64,000 bases of DNA from Sphagnum magellanicum. Taxonomy: Eukaryota; Streptophyta; Sphagnopsida; Sphagnales; Sphagnaceae. How positions within the stretch are numbered: position 1 is the first letter of the stretch; every line of letters starts with the position of its first letter. The stretch covers positions 14,386,501-14,450,500 of the forward strand of contig CM038925.1 in assembly GCA_021904315.1 (NCBI GenBank), written 5' to 3'. A program made the translations under genes and the position numbers. Positions 46,546 to 57,129 of the stretch are shown piece after piece. The notes below the pieces were generated by a model. That model saw nothing but the letters and a program-made list of their open reading frames with translations. It was not told where the DNA came from and searched no databases.

Positions 46546-47519
46546 TTCAACTTGTAAATAAGTAGTAAGTTACTTATTTAGTAGGTATCAATCTATTGAA
46601 AATTATTTCTTTGTTTCTGTATGTTGATAAGTTCCAGTATCTAGACCCCCTCCATGTTCATAATTGTTAGGGTTTCTGGTGCAGCCAATTTTCACATGCA
46701 TCATAATAATACCTTTGGCATCCAGCATATTATTATTATTGGCAAAATTGTTTTTCTGGGCAATCTGATCATTCCAATTACCAATATATCTATTAAGTTT
46801 GTGTGCTAAAATGGCAACTGACATCCATTGCCATAATTATTATGGCAAATGCAAGCCTTAAAATTGCCAATAGCTTAACAGCTGCTCGTTTTGGCATCCA
46901 TTGAACTATAATAAAAAATTATGGCAATGTAAAAAGCATTGAAAATTTCCAATATTCTAAATAAAATTTTAAAAAAAAGAAAAGAAAGCCCAACTCAACT
47001 CTTTCAGTTGTTGAGAAAGAGTTAGGATGAATGTACCTAAGTCCAAAAACCCCAAAATAAAAAATAAAAATAAAAATAAAAATTTACAACACTAATATAT
47101 ATTAAGCTCCATCGCGCCGCGTCTTTATTCCACTGTTTCTCTGCCCCGTTGGAGTAAACAGACCATGATGGGACAAATGGATGATCGAATGGATGGACGG
47201 ATGGATGACGGGACAGATGGATAAAATGATGCTTCACGACGTCCTTTACTATGTGTAATAAGCTCCTGAAAAGTAGGTGGGTCAGTAGCTTAAAATGGTT
47301 GAAGAGGTAAATATTAACCTTGTTGGGTAATTCCTTATGAAGGGTTCTTGATCTGTTTATCCCCAAATGTGAGAACAATTGGTTTTCATTATGAGAACAA
47401 GACTGAGAACTGGTTGAGTATTTGGGTACTTATATGAGAACCGCCCAACACTGGTTCAAACACACGCCTTTTGAGTCACCCCTCATGCTCTAGTGTTCTC
47501 CCCTTCTCACATTCTCACG
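46546..47519. other. Intergenic DNA, no gene recognised
   Basis: A short GC-richer patch (47110-47240) contains CGCGCCGCGTC and several ATGGATG(A/G) repeats. An open frame crosses it on the minus strand, but I do not recognise the product and suspect repeat composition. Confidence 0.45.
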
Positions 47520-47780
47520 CTCCCAAGCTCCTAAGCACTCCTTCACTCCTAACCATCCCATGATGCACATTATTAGTCAAAGTTATCTTGGAATAATCCA
47601 ACCCTAACTCACTAACTAAATCTAGACTTGTTAAGACCTAGTTTAATTGTGGTTTTCGCACACACCCATTCCCAAAATCACTTAGAAGGTTCTCAAGGGA
47701 CGACACCAAATGATGTTTTAGGACAACTTGATATAAAATTGTCCCCAAGAAAACATTTAAGATGTCTTGAAATGAATGCC
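47520..47780 (-). repeat. Likely 3' LTR remnant of the chromovirus
   Basis: It shares the words CAAGCTCCTAA, ATCCCATGA, TAGTTTAA, CAAATGATGT/CAAAAGATGT, GACAAC and GATGTCT in order with 54205-54485. Identity is low, roughly 60 percent by eye. Confidence 0.5.
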
Positions 47781-48499
47781 AATTTGTGTCATCATTCATG
47801 ATGGCTTCTCACACCCCTTGATGTCATTCCCCTTTTTAGGCTCTTCAATTTACATGGAGGTTTTTTTTTTTGAGTCCATATTTAGGTTTCATTTTGATTA
47901 CCCTGGCCACCATGATAGGGAAAAATTGCTAAACAAGCCAACAAATAATATTGGATTATGTTTTTACAAACCCTCCTTTACCTTAAAGAACATGGGTCAC
48001 AATTCCATGCACTAGAAACTTCTCCCCCACAAGCTCACTTTCAATTCAAAAGTATGTCATTTCATTCCCATGCATCAATACCCTAATCTCATCTAATTGA
48101 GCTCTTTAAAAGTTTTTCCTTAAAGTTCAACTCCCAAGGTCCGTTTCCATTCCAAGTTGTTATTGTTTCACACAACCTTCCATTTAATCGCTCCAAGGAA
48201 TAGCTTCTTGCACAACTTGACCTTCCAACTTTTGTGGAGTTTGTGCACCTTTGCTTCAAGTTTAAAGTTTTATCAAGGTTTAGGTTTTAGGGTTTAAACC
48301 AAGGTTTGGACCCAAATTCAATTAAATATTGAAAGGACATCAAAAGGTTTAAACCCTCACTTTTGATGTCCTTTCAACATTTAATTGAATTTGGGCCTTT
48401 GTCACAATTTTTTGTCTTTTATGAGTTTTCTTTTGTTCCATTTCATGCCCTTTTTCCAACCCAAACTTGATTTCCACCATTTCAACCAAACGGTTTAAC

Positions 48500-48640
48500 T
48501 AGCCTAACTTCACCCATTGTGCTTTCTTCAAGCGGCATCCCTTCTACTTTATAAAATATTTCTTGCTGAAATGTTTAGTTTTTTTAACACCCAAAATGCA
48601 TTCAACTTCACCTATGAGCCTATGCTCAATGATGTCAAGT
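48500..48640 (-). pseudogene. Chromodomain trace at the end of integrase
   Basis: Minus-strand translation near 48640-48520 gives DIIEHRLIGEVECIL, then KYFIK(stop)KGCRLKKAQW. This resembles the chromovirus consensus ILD.R...G..EYLVKWKG.P.EEATWE, with the first tryptophan codon mutated to a stop. Confidence 0.5.
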
Positions 48641-49329
48641 CTTGACTGATAAGTTTGCTTTTTATCTCTTTTTTTCTTTTTTTCATGAGTGTGGGATTCA
48701 CCATGAATGTTGTTGGCAACAACAAAGAGTAAACATTTGGGTGCAACTTGTAAAACACCTTGTATGGCCTTGCATATTCTATATATGAAATGACTTGCAA
48801 GAACTTCAAGCATTTTAAAGTCTTAAATATTCAACCACACAAAGTTACCAACCTCAAATTCAATATATTTTTTACTCTTATTGGCTTGTTTCTCATAATT
48901 TGTTTTTTATTTCCCCCAAGAGTTTATTTTGCCTTTTGCGTTCATCTCTTCATGTTTTCCACCCATTTCTGTACCATTTTTGTCTCCATGATGTTCTTTT
49001 CCTATCCTTGGGATGGTTAAAATCCATGAGTTGCCTTGCTTCAACTCCTAATGCCAATTCAAAAGGATTTACCTTCACAATAAAATGGAGTTTTGTGGAG
49101 TTGTAACAAAACTTCATTAAACCCAAGTGGTCACCCCAATCTCTATTATTAGCATTTAAATAATTTTGGAGTTACTAGTTTAGTATCTTGTTGACTTTCT
49201 TAGTTTGGCTATCAATTTGCATGTGGAACTTTACCTAGTTTTGGCCTCCTTCATAAAAAAAGTCTAGGAATTTTAACATGAATTTTTTATCACAACCATT
49301 TATTGTGACCTTAGGCATGTGATTGTGCC

Positions 49330-49660
49330 TTACCCACATATTGAAAAACAACCTTGTTATGTCTATTGTTGTGGCATGGTTTTAATTGGCTCAAACTTGA
49401 CTACTTTGAAAAATAACTCTACCACCGCCAAGATGGTATCCTTTCCTTGCCACTCTAAAAGGCATGTCATAAGGTCCATTGAAATTCTCTCATATGAACC
49501 AATTGGGGTAAGTAAGGCCTTAACAACACATATTTTCTCTTGTTTGCCAACTTGGTGCTTTCATAGTTCACATAACAAATGCACATGTAGTTTTGGGCAA
49601 ACCCATCCTAACATTAGGAATGTCACCTTTTCGTTTTATTGAACCCATTCAACTTTAGAA
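49330..49660 (-). pseudogene. Integrase core fragment (Ty3/gypsy)
   Basis: Minus-strand translation of about 49510-49400 gives PIGSYERISMDLMTCLLEW, then QGKDTILAVVELFSK. This matches the gypsy integrase consensus RPWE.ISMDFI.GLP...G.D.I.VVVDR.SK. The first catalytic Asp is the D of SMDL. The element's central integrase region continues downstream but is frameshifted. Confidence 0.75.
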
Positions 49661-50509
49661 ACATATAGGAAGCACTTAAATAAATATTTTCATTAAAAAA
49701 AAATTGTAAGTACATTTGTTACGTTGTATAGATTCTGAAAATTTAATAATATCAAAAATATTTTATATTTTTGATATTCATGATCATTACATTTTCAAAA
49801 AGTTTCAAAAATGTTACATTGTTTTCTTTCCTTGAACTTTTTTGGTTACAAACACATGTCGGGAACATATTTGGGGATTTTTTTTGAATAATTATTTTTG
49901 GGGGTATGTTATTTGATTTTTAATTAGGTGATTAATTGAAAAGGTATGATTTAGTTATGAAAATACAAAGTTTAGTAATGTAATTCCTAAAAAGGCCATG
50001 AAAATTATGAATATAAATATGTAATAATTTTTATCTTTTGTATTTCAATAAAATTTAAGACCATATACTAGGGCAAAATTTTGATAAACATGACAAAATA
50101 AATTTATAGTTGTGAAAATATTTAAAGAAAGAGGCCTAGAAAAATTATTTAGCCAATTTTTGTTCCTTAACCAATTTTTGACATGATATATTAACACCAC
50201 CCAAGGATGGGTTTGTTGTGTTTTGAGTTTTTTTTCATTTTGAGTCAAAAATTTTACTTAAATTGTCCTTGTGGTTCTTTCCCCATGATGTCCTACCGTA
50301 GGCACATAATGCACTTCTTATATGATTTTGTGTGTGACTTTCAAAAAAAAAACATAAACACACAATTGTTTCCATCAAAGCAACCCATTTAAGCAACTAT
50401 TTTGTGATGGCCCTTGATTGCATTTCAAAATATCTTAAAGACACATTTTTCATGAAGCCTTTCATCTTTTGCAATCCTAAGTAGTGTTGCCATGTTTTAA
50501 AATAACTTG

Positions 50510-50740
50510 CTATTATGAATAATTATTTTCATGAGTTAGCCATTTTAGTTGGGGTCTCATTATTTTTTTTCTTTCAAAGGTGATAACATATTTATTTTGC
50601 ATTAACACACCCCAGATTGTAAATCCATTTGCATTGGTGTGCATTTCAAATGGTTTGGTGAAGTTTGGGAACTTCAACATAAAAGCAAATGAAAAAAATT
50701 CTTTAACTCTTTGAACATATTTTGTTATTCTATTTGTCAA
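50510..50740 (-). pseudogene. RNase H fragment (Ty3/gypsy)
   Basis: The translation contains LKFPNFTKPFEMHTNANGF, then TIWGVLMQNKYVITFERKK. It corresponds to the gypsy consensus LPDFSKPFEVHTDASDFAIGGVLMQ with S/T..HPIAFESRKL. The first catalytic Asp (HTDA) is Asn here. Confidence 0.85.
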
Positions 50741-50949
50741 TCAAATAACAATTCCTTTTTTAGGAGGTCCATGAGTGGTTTGGCCAATGTTGAAAAATCC
50801 TTTATAAACTACCTAAATAAATTGGCCAATCTATAGATGGATTTTATTCCCTTAGCTATGGCTAGGCTTTGCCATTCTTTAATGGCTTGAACTTTCGTTA
50901 GATTAGACCTTATGTTTTCTTAAGACAAAATATTTCGTAGAAAGTCCAT

Positions 50950-52150
50950 TTCCAACTTTATAAATTCACCTTTCACTTTGTTGGCATAAGACTTGTTATC
51001 ATGAAACTTTTGCAAGACATATTCCAAGAGTTGGGCATGTTCTTTTACCAACTTAGAGTAAATTAAAATGTCATCAAGATAAAAACATAGTCAAAGGAGC
51101 CACCCAATTGAGTGGACACTCCTTAAAATTGTTTTCTTGTATGTTAGAGAAATCACAAGTGAAGCATAATAATTTGGACTATCATTTTTTTTGGAATATT
51201 TTTTATTAATTGCAAAGTTTACATATTCAAAGTTTTATGCAAATCAAAAATGTTTTTGCATGTTCATAGCATTCAAACCTCAAGAATGGATAATCCTTGT
51301 TTTTTTTTTAACATCCTTTTTTTTAACCAAATGTGCACCATTCCTTTTGAAAATTGGAGTGGATTTTACGATTGATGATTAGAAGGGCAAAAGGACTTGA
51401 ACTAATGAGTTTTCTTTTATAACCCATTTGATCACATTTCATTCAAAAATACTTTTGATCTCAAAAATTATGGATTTTGAAATGTGCCTTTAATAAAAGT
51501 TGTTCATACTTATGTGATAGAAGGCATAAATGCATAATATACATGACACAAAATTAATTTGTAGTCAAAATGTATTAATATCTAAAATGCACTATTAAAT
51601 GGAGTATTTAAAATACAAAATTAAAGTTATAAACCAACACAAAAATGACACGTGTCATGTATAATCTTTGAAAAAAGAATTTTATTTTGATGCCCCTAGC
51701 TCCTTTGATTGTGTTTTCATCCATCAATATAAATGATGATGAACTTGCTTAACTTATTATAGAAAATGTAGTTCATGAAAATGATAAATGTTGAAGGTGC
51801 ATTGCACAATCCAAATAGCATGACCAAAAATTCATAAAAGTCATACCTAATATTCATTACCATCTTTTCAACATCCATATAATGTGAATTTGATAATAAC
51901 ATGACTTCAAGTTCATTCAACTGACATAACAAACCCCGTTTAAACAATCAAACAAAACATCAATTCAAGGCGAGGGGTAATTGTTCTTTATGGTGATTTT
52001 GTTCCAAGTGTAATAATCAATGCAAATTCACAATTTACCATCCTTTTTGCCCACAAAAAAAATTGAGGTTAGATAAGGTGACTAATTTGGGTTAATGGTA
52101 GTTTTTTTTATTAAGTCATTTATTAGATTCTTAAGTTCCTCAAGTTTTTT
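50950..52150 (-). pseudogene. Reverse transcriptase (Ty3/gypsy), interrupted
   Basis: Minus-strand pieces in order: LKNLINDLI, then FFVGKKDGKL and CIDYYTWNKITIKNNYPSP near 52150-51965; YEFLVMLFGLCNAPSTF and FIIIYIDG at 51860-51720; YLDDILIYSKLVKEHAQLL and YANKVKGEF at 51085-50965. These match gypsy RT motifs. The YLDD motif region occurs twice, on either side of a 630-650 bp insertion (51085-51714). Stops in every piece show it is dead. Confidence 0.82.
51085..51714. mobile_element. Possible MITE-like insertion inside the RT relic
   Basis: A 630 bp segment begins ACATAGTCAAAGGAGC (51085-51100) and ends with an inverted copy, GCTCCTTTGATTGTGT (51699-51714); 13 of 16 positions are complementary. 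It is flanked by near-identical 12-base direct repeats, CATCAAGATAAA (51072-51083) and CATCAATATAAA (51722-51733), which are the duplicated RT YLDD coding motif. The interior has no recognised protein. Confidence 0.45.
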
Positions 52151-52426
52151 TTTACTAAGTCTATAAAGAACCTTAGATGGTGGGTGCCAACCATTGCACA
52201 ACTTTAATTTTGTGATCAATATCACAACAAGGAAGCAATTGTTTAAGAAATCCATCTTTTAAAACATTTGAAATTTTATTAAGTGTGTTTGAAATACAAA
52301 TGGGTCATTGGCTAGCCCTTTTTACTTATGTTTTAACACCAAACTCATTTGCATGCATAAAAATAAAAAATGAAGTTGTAATTCTTGTAGAAAAATTAAA
52401 TGAATACCTATTGAAACAAAATTAAC

Positions 52427-52627
52427 CTAGTACCCAACATTTAAATTAACCAAATCATCAACTAACCTCACTATGACTTTCAATTTAGAGCTACTTTTCA
52501 AAATGTCAACTTTGTAGAAGTTCAAAAAAATGTTACCTAGGATAGCCTTGAAATCATCTAGCTCACACATTGTGAAGTTATTTTTGAATTCAACTCCTGT
52601 ACATTTTACACCCCCAACATTATTCAA
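52427..52627 (-). pseudogene. Probable protease-region fragment of the chromovirus
   Basis: The minus-strand frame contains NNFTMCELDDFKAILGNIFL, which resembles the region after the aspartic protease in plant gypsy elements (the L.DYDAILGMDWL-like segment). The DTG/DSG active site was not found. The position between the zinc knuckle and RT supports the call. Confidence 0.5.
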
Positions 52628-52759
52628 ATGATGGTTTCATGTCACCTTGTGTTACTTACACCTTGATGGGTTTCACCACCTTTGTGGTGGTCCATCCTAA
52701 TTCCACATTTGCCTTGGCAACAAATTGCCATTTTGTAATTCATGCCTTACTTTAATGGG

Positions 52760-54130
52760 TTTAGGGTGGTCTTTTATCATGTGTCCCAAGTACTTACAGT
52801 AAAGTAATTCATTTTGCTCAAATCCTTTTAGGTTTTTTCTTTTTTTGAAATTCTATGCCTTTATGGGGAAGCTTATCCCATTTTTTCTTTTTATCCCTTT
52901 TAAACCTGCCTTGGGCTTTGGAACTTTCACTCAAGATGACCACTATGGTGGCTAGCCACTGTCATTTTTGTGGAATGATCTTCCATACAATCTACCACTT
53001 TCATCATTTCTTGGAAAGTATTTAGGGTTTCACCCTTTTAAAGGATTAACTTGTGAGTTGAAGGTTGCAAGCCATGAATAAAGACCACCTTTCAAGCATA
53101 TTATTATTTCACTAGGACAAGGTTCAATAATGCATTAAAGGTTTGGACAATGCACCAAGTCCTTCCCCTTGATGCAAGTTCAAAAGTTTTTGCCCATCCT
53201 TTTAGATCTAGTTATGTGAGGTGAATATCTCATTCAACTTGATCTTGAAATCATTCCAAAATAACATCACCATTAGATTTGGTTCAATGTCCTTTTGCAT
53301 TGTCCACCATTCCATTACGTGCTTGCAAAACAAAAATTGAGCCATTCAAAACTAATGCACCATTCGCAATCATGATCCTTGTTTCAAAATAGGCCTTCAC
53401 TTGGAAAACCCACTAACACACCCTTTTTTCCTTTGAAAAATTAAAACATTTGGGCTAGCAACATCCCCTTTGTATGTTTCTACAACTTGAGGTTTGTTTG
53501 CCTTTGTCAAAGCTTCAACTTTCAAGCAAGCTTTGATTTATTTAGCTTTGTTGTAGCAACATCACTTGCAAAGTATTCACTATTTGTGACATATCTCCTG
53601 AGACTATTAGGTTCTCCATAGCTTGGGAGTTGGCTCCTTCTTTGGCAAGGTTTTTGGCTTTTTCCACCACTTCCCTCTCAAAGGCTTTCTATTTTTGTTG
53701 CCATGTTAAACACTCCTTTGTAAAATTAGCATGTTCCAAAAACATTCCATTTTTTTTTGGCCAAGTTTTTAACACAAGACCTCATCTTTGTTGTACTACC
53801 TTTTCATTTAGCCCAATCTTGTTATTCAAATCCAAGCTTGAGTTTGAATCAGAAGACAAGGGCATAAGCTCATCAACCTTGGCTTTAAACAAATCCTTCT
53901 TTGTGTTATTCAAACTTGACTTGATGGGCATGCCTTGTGTTCCTTCTCCTAGATTCACGTCATCCTTGTCGTCCATTGTTCAAAAAATGGCTTTTGGAAT
54001 GGCAAGCCTAGTTCCATCCTTAGTGGCTTCCTTGGCCCCTAGTCCATTTCCATTTCTACAGTGATTTTGCGTTCTTGAAATTTCAACTTCTTTTTGCCCT
54101 CATTTGTGATTTCCATTGTTCATGCTGAAA
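52760..54130 (-). pseudogene. Gag relic with degenerate zinc knuckle
   Basis: The region starts after a PBS-like TTGGTATC (minus strand, about 54131-54138). A minus-strand frame at 53976-53782 (MDDKDDVNLGEG...) has the charged composition of gag but is not recognised by family. Near 52800-52760, LYCKYLGHMIKDHPK resembles a decayed CCHC knuckle (C..C...GH....C), with the second and last Cys lost. Stops and shifts interrupt it throughout. Confidence 0.5.
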
Positions 54131-54204
54131 GATACCAAATCTTGTTCTAATACAAGACGAAACGCCTTTTTTGATTTTGGGTGGATAATTGTGAAACAAG
54201 TTAC

Positions 54205-54485
54205 CAAGCTCCTAAATGTTTTGTCACTTTTAACTTCTAATTAGATATATGCATCCCATGACACACATGGCTAACCAAAGTCTTTTGAAACTCAATCTAG
54301 ACCCACCTCGTTAACTTAGTCTATACTCACTAGGACTTAGTTTAAGTGTAACTTCTACATGGAGCCATTTTTCCAGAATGACTATAAGTTATTCAAGTTC
54401 CCAAAGGGCAACATCAAAAGATGTCCCAAGACAACATTAAGTTATCCTTAGGACAATACTTAGGATGTCTCTAAGGGAAATGTGG
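54205..54485 (-). repeat. Likely 5' LTR remnant of the chromovirus
   Basis: Colinear, low-identity match to 47520-47780. Continuing to about 54600, GGGACAAC and GATGTC(C/T)C words recur, a short-period internal repeat. TGTTAGTCAAAGTTATT on the minus strand at about 54803 is a candidate LTR start, but I cannot confirm it. Confidence 0.5.
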
Positions 54486-55842
54486 GACAACATGAAGTGT
54501 TGCCCCGGCCCGACATCACTGAGATGCCCCAAAGGATAATTCAAGGCGACACCAAGTGTCATCCTGGGACAACCTTAAACCCTATGTTTGTCCCAGGTCA
54601 AGCCTAGTTTGCCCCAATTCCAAACCCTAAAACCCCTTGGCCTGGTCCACAAGGTGAACTAGATTTGAACCCCAATCCATTGACTTGACTTATCTACCCA
54701 TGCTGCCATGGTGCCCCATTGTGGAGGTCTTGATGTGAGGCCTGGCCCACGCTAGTTGAACTCGCGCAAAAGGGCATGTCACCTGCCCAACACCAGTAAT
54801 AACTTTGACTAACATGATGTACAAGTTTCCTTGATTCTGTAACATTAAGTTCTGGTATGGCAGATTATATCATTTTCTTGACAATCTTATATGACATAAT
54901 CTTTGGATGATGACCATCTTATATGACATTTCCATAGTACCTTCATAGAGATAGCAGAAATCCTATATTGGAATGCTATCTGTACTAAAAAAACTGTAAT
55001 TTGAAGTTTGCAGAGTACCCAACAAAACAGTTGAAGAGCAAACAAAACAGAGAACAAGTGACCCAAATGCACACAATTTCTGCACTGAGCAAAGAGGTAA
55101 CAACTTTCTAGAACACTATATATAAAACAAAAGCCACCCACGTTCTTCCCAAATGTCATTTCTCCAGAGTCGGTTGGTTAGGTTCAGTTAGCTGCAAAAC
55201 ATATGCCAAGGACCCACACATGGTCCACTACTTGTGGAAGTAGTTTTGGGTACATACAGAGTCTCTGATGGCCCAATTCTCAGTTGTTCTTTTAAAAGAA
55301 TTCAAATGAAAGGAAATGTAGTAGGACCCCCTGGGGCTTCACATACTTAGTCTCTAGCTCTCTAGCTGAAGAAGGTATATACTACGTGCACATATGAGGT
55401 TTGCAGTCCCATCCCACATGGTTGTTCAGCTGTTCGTTTCACAACCAACCAGAGACAGTTCTTTTGGGGAGTGACAAATTTAAGGTAGAGAGAGAGAGAG
55501 AGAGAGAGAGAGCTACTGAAACTGCAACTGAGTTTCCAATGGCCCACACCAAGCACAATTTTTGGCAACAACATCTGATTGGGAGAAAGCAAAAAAATTG
55601 CATTCTCGTGCACACTCTCAAAGCACACCTTCGTCTTCCAAGAACAAGAGAAGAGACTGGTAAGAGACTACCTAGTAGAGACTAGTTGGGGGGTTGGGGG
55701 GCAGAATTGCAGGTGAGTGCACATGCAAAGCTGAAAATGGGGATTGCATTTCAGAGGGATTGGCTAGATTCCGGACTATTGAAAGGTTTTAATGTATTCA
55801 GAAGAATAACATGATCTTTAACACTATTGCAACCTTCATCTC
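54486..55842. other. LTR-proximal and intergenic DNA, no gene seen
   Basis: The first 300 bases probably still belong to the chromovirus LTR. The rest holds a (GA)n microsatellite at 55487-55512. Small frames here are not recognisable. Confidence 0.45.
55487..55512 (+). repeat. (GA)n microsatellite
   Basis: Thirteen uninterrupted AG units. Confidence 0.95.
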
Positions 55843-56148
55843 CCAAGTGAGTGGGTCATCTGGTATATATTCGTTAACCCAAAGGCGACCAGAGAAGGTC
55901 CAAGTGGGTCATCTGGCTTAATTTCATATACACAAAGGGTACCAGAGACACTCCAAGTGGGTCAACTGGCTTATTCATTCATATACACAAAAGGGGACCG
56001 AAGATGGTCCAAGTGGGTCATCTGGCTTATTCATTCATATTACACAAAGGGGATCAGAGATGGTCCAAGTGGGTCATCTAGCTTATTCTCATACACAAAG
56101 GGGGCTGGAGATGGTCATCTAGCGTACTCATGTGCTCAAAGGGACCAG
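55843..56148 (+). repeat. Minisatellite of about 60 bp, five to six copies
   Basis: Units share GGTCCAAGTGGGTCATCTGG, then CTTATTCATTCATATAC and ACAAAGGGGACC. Copy length varies from about 45 to 66 bases. One frame is open through it from 55957 and encodes YTKGDRRWSKWVIWLIHS-type repeats, but the phase changes between units, so coding is unlikely. Confidence 0.85.
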
Positions 56149-57110
56149 ACAAGTCAGAAGCACATCGATGCTTTGTTTTCCTTAAAACTTGAACATTTTG
56201 CAGAGTTTTCCAGCATTGGCAAGCCAATCCGCAAACTAGACATAACAGTAGCAACTGCCTACTACTTACACACTTGTACTAAGAAAACATGGAGGTAATG
56301 GGGGGGGGGTGGGACGGCACTAATGTGTCTTCTTCTTCCACTACTCCACTCCTTACTAACACCCTTACATCTTTCCCCTTCAGTTGGAGACTGTGCCTTG
56401 AAGAGACTAGATCCAAGTCTAGTCTAATCTAGCTCTTGAATCTTCTTGTCCCATCAGCTTAAAATATTGTACACTTTGATTTTTTCATTGCCTCTGCCAT
56501 TCAGGGTAGGATGCATTTCAGTATAATAGGGCCAAAGTTTGGTGTCCCTACTACATTCTAAGGTCATGTGGACTCCACTATAGAGATATGGGGGAGGGGA
56601 GGGGAGGGCGTAACTCAAGGATCTACTTGGGTTTCACCATACTAATCACCATGTGTTTCCAATTTAGTACCTATAATTTTTATCATTCTTAAGTATGTCA
56701 TTTAAAGGGCAAACTGATTTTTATGTGATGAGCCAAGTGTTTTTATTTGTCGTGTTTTTCTCAAAATTAAGAGATGCTGACTATATGGGTTGGATAGATT
56801 TTTTTAATTTACCGATTCATGTAAGTTGTACAGATATGGATTAATGCAAAACTGTGGGTATGGGTATGGGTCATGTGTACTATGTGTAAGTAAGGGGAGG
56901 TTCATTTATGCTCCCTATTCTGGCCTCTACTAGTGTTTACCATGTCCCACCATAGAGTGTTAATTATTGCCCCAGCCCCACCGAGAAATAGGGAAAATTG
57001 GACAATATGAAGTGCGAGAATATTGAGATGCCAACACCTGGGCAAAACCTTATAGCCGGCCAATCAGAAGCAGTCATTTTTACTACCGGGCTTTGTGGAG
57101 ACCACAGTAT
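56149..57110. other. Intergenic DNA, no gene seen
   Basis: Contains G-runs at 56300-56309 and 56589-56608 (GGGGAGGGGAGGGG). No coding sequence was recognised. Confidence 0.5.
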
Positions 57111-57129
57111 TAGGGTTTAGGGTTTAGGG
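57111..57129 (+). repeat. Telomere-type (TTTAGGG) repeat, about 2.5 units
   Basis: TAGGGTTTAGGGTTTAGGG, a short interstitial telomeric run outside any recognised gene. Confidence 0.8.

Larger units (their letters stand above)
47520..54485 (-). mobile_element. Decayed Ty3/gypsy chromovirus
   Basis: Read on the minus strand, the domains occur in Ty3/gypsy order: PBS-like sequence and gag (54130-52760), protease region (about 52620-52430), RT (52150-50950, interrupted), RNase H (about 50740-50510), integrase (49530-49400) and a chromodomain trace (48640-48500). Every frame has stops or shifts. Segments 47520-47780 and 54205-54485 are alignable at low identity and are the likely remnants of the two LTRs; their outer ends could not be fixed. 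The integrase-then-chromodomain order identifies the chromovirus clade. Confidence 0.8.

Noticed and set aside
53630..54064. 144-codon plus-strand frame, possible membrane protein
   Set aside because: It runs antisense through the chromovirus gag relic; its hydrophobic look comes from the reverse complement of Asp/Lys-rich codons.
55439..55628. Minus-strand frames with Ser/Leu runs (SLSLSLSL)
   Set aside because: They are translations of the GA microsatellite.
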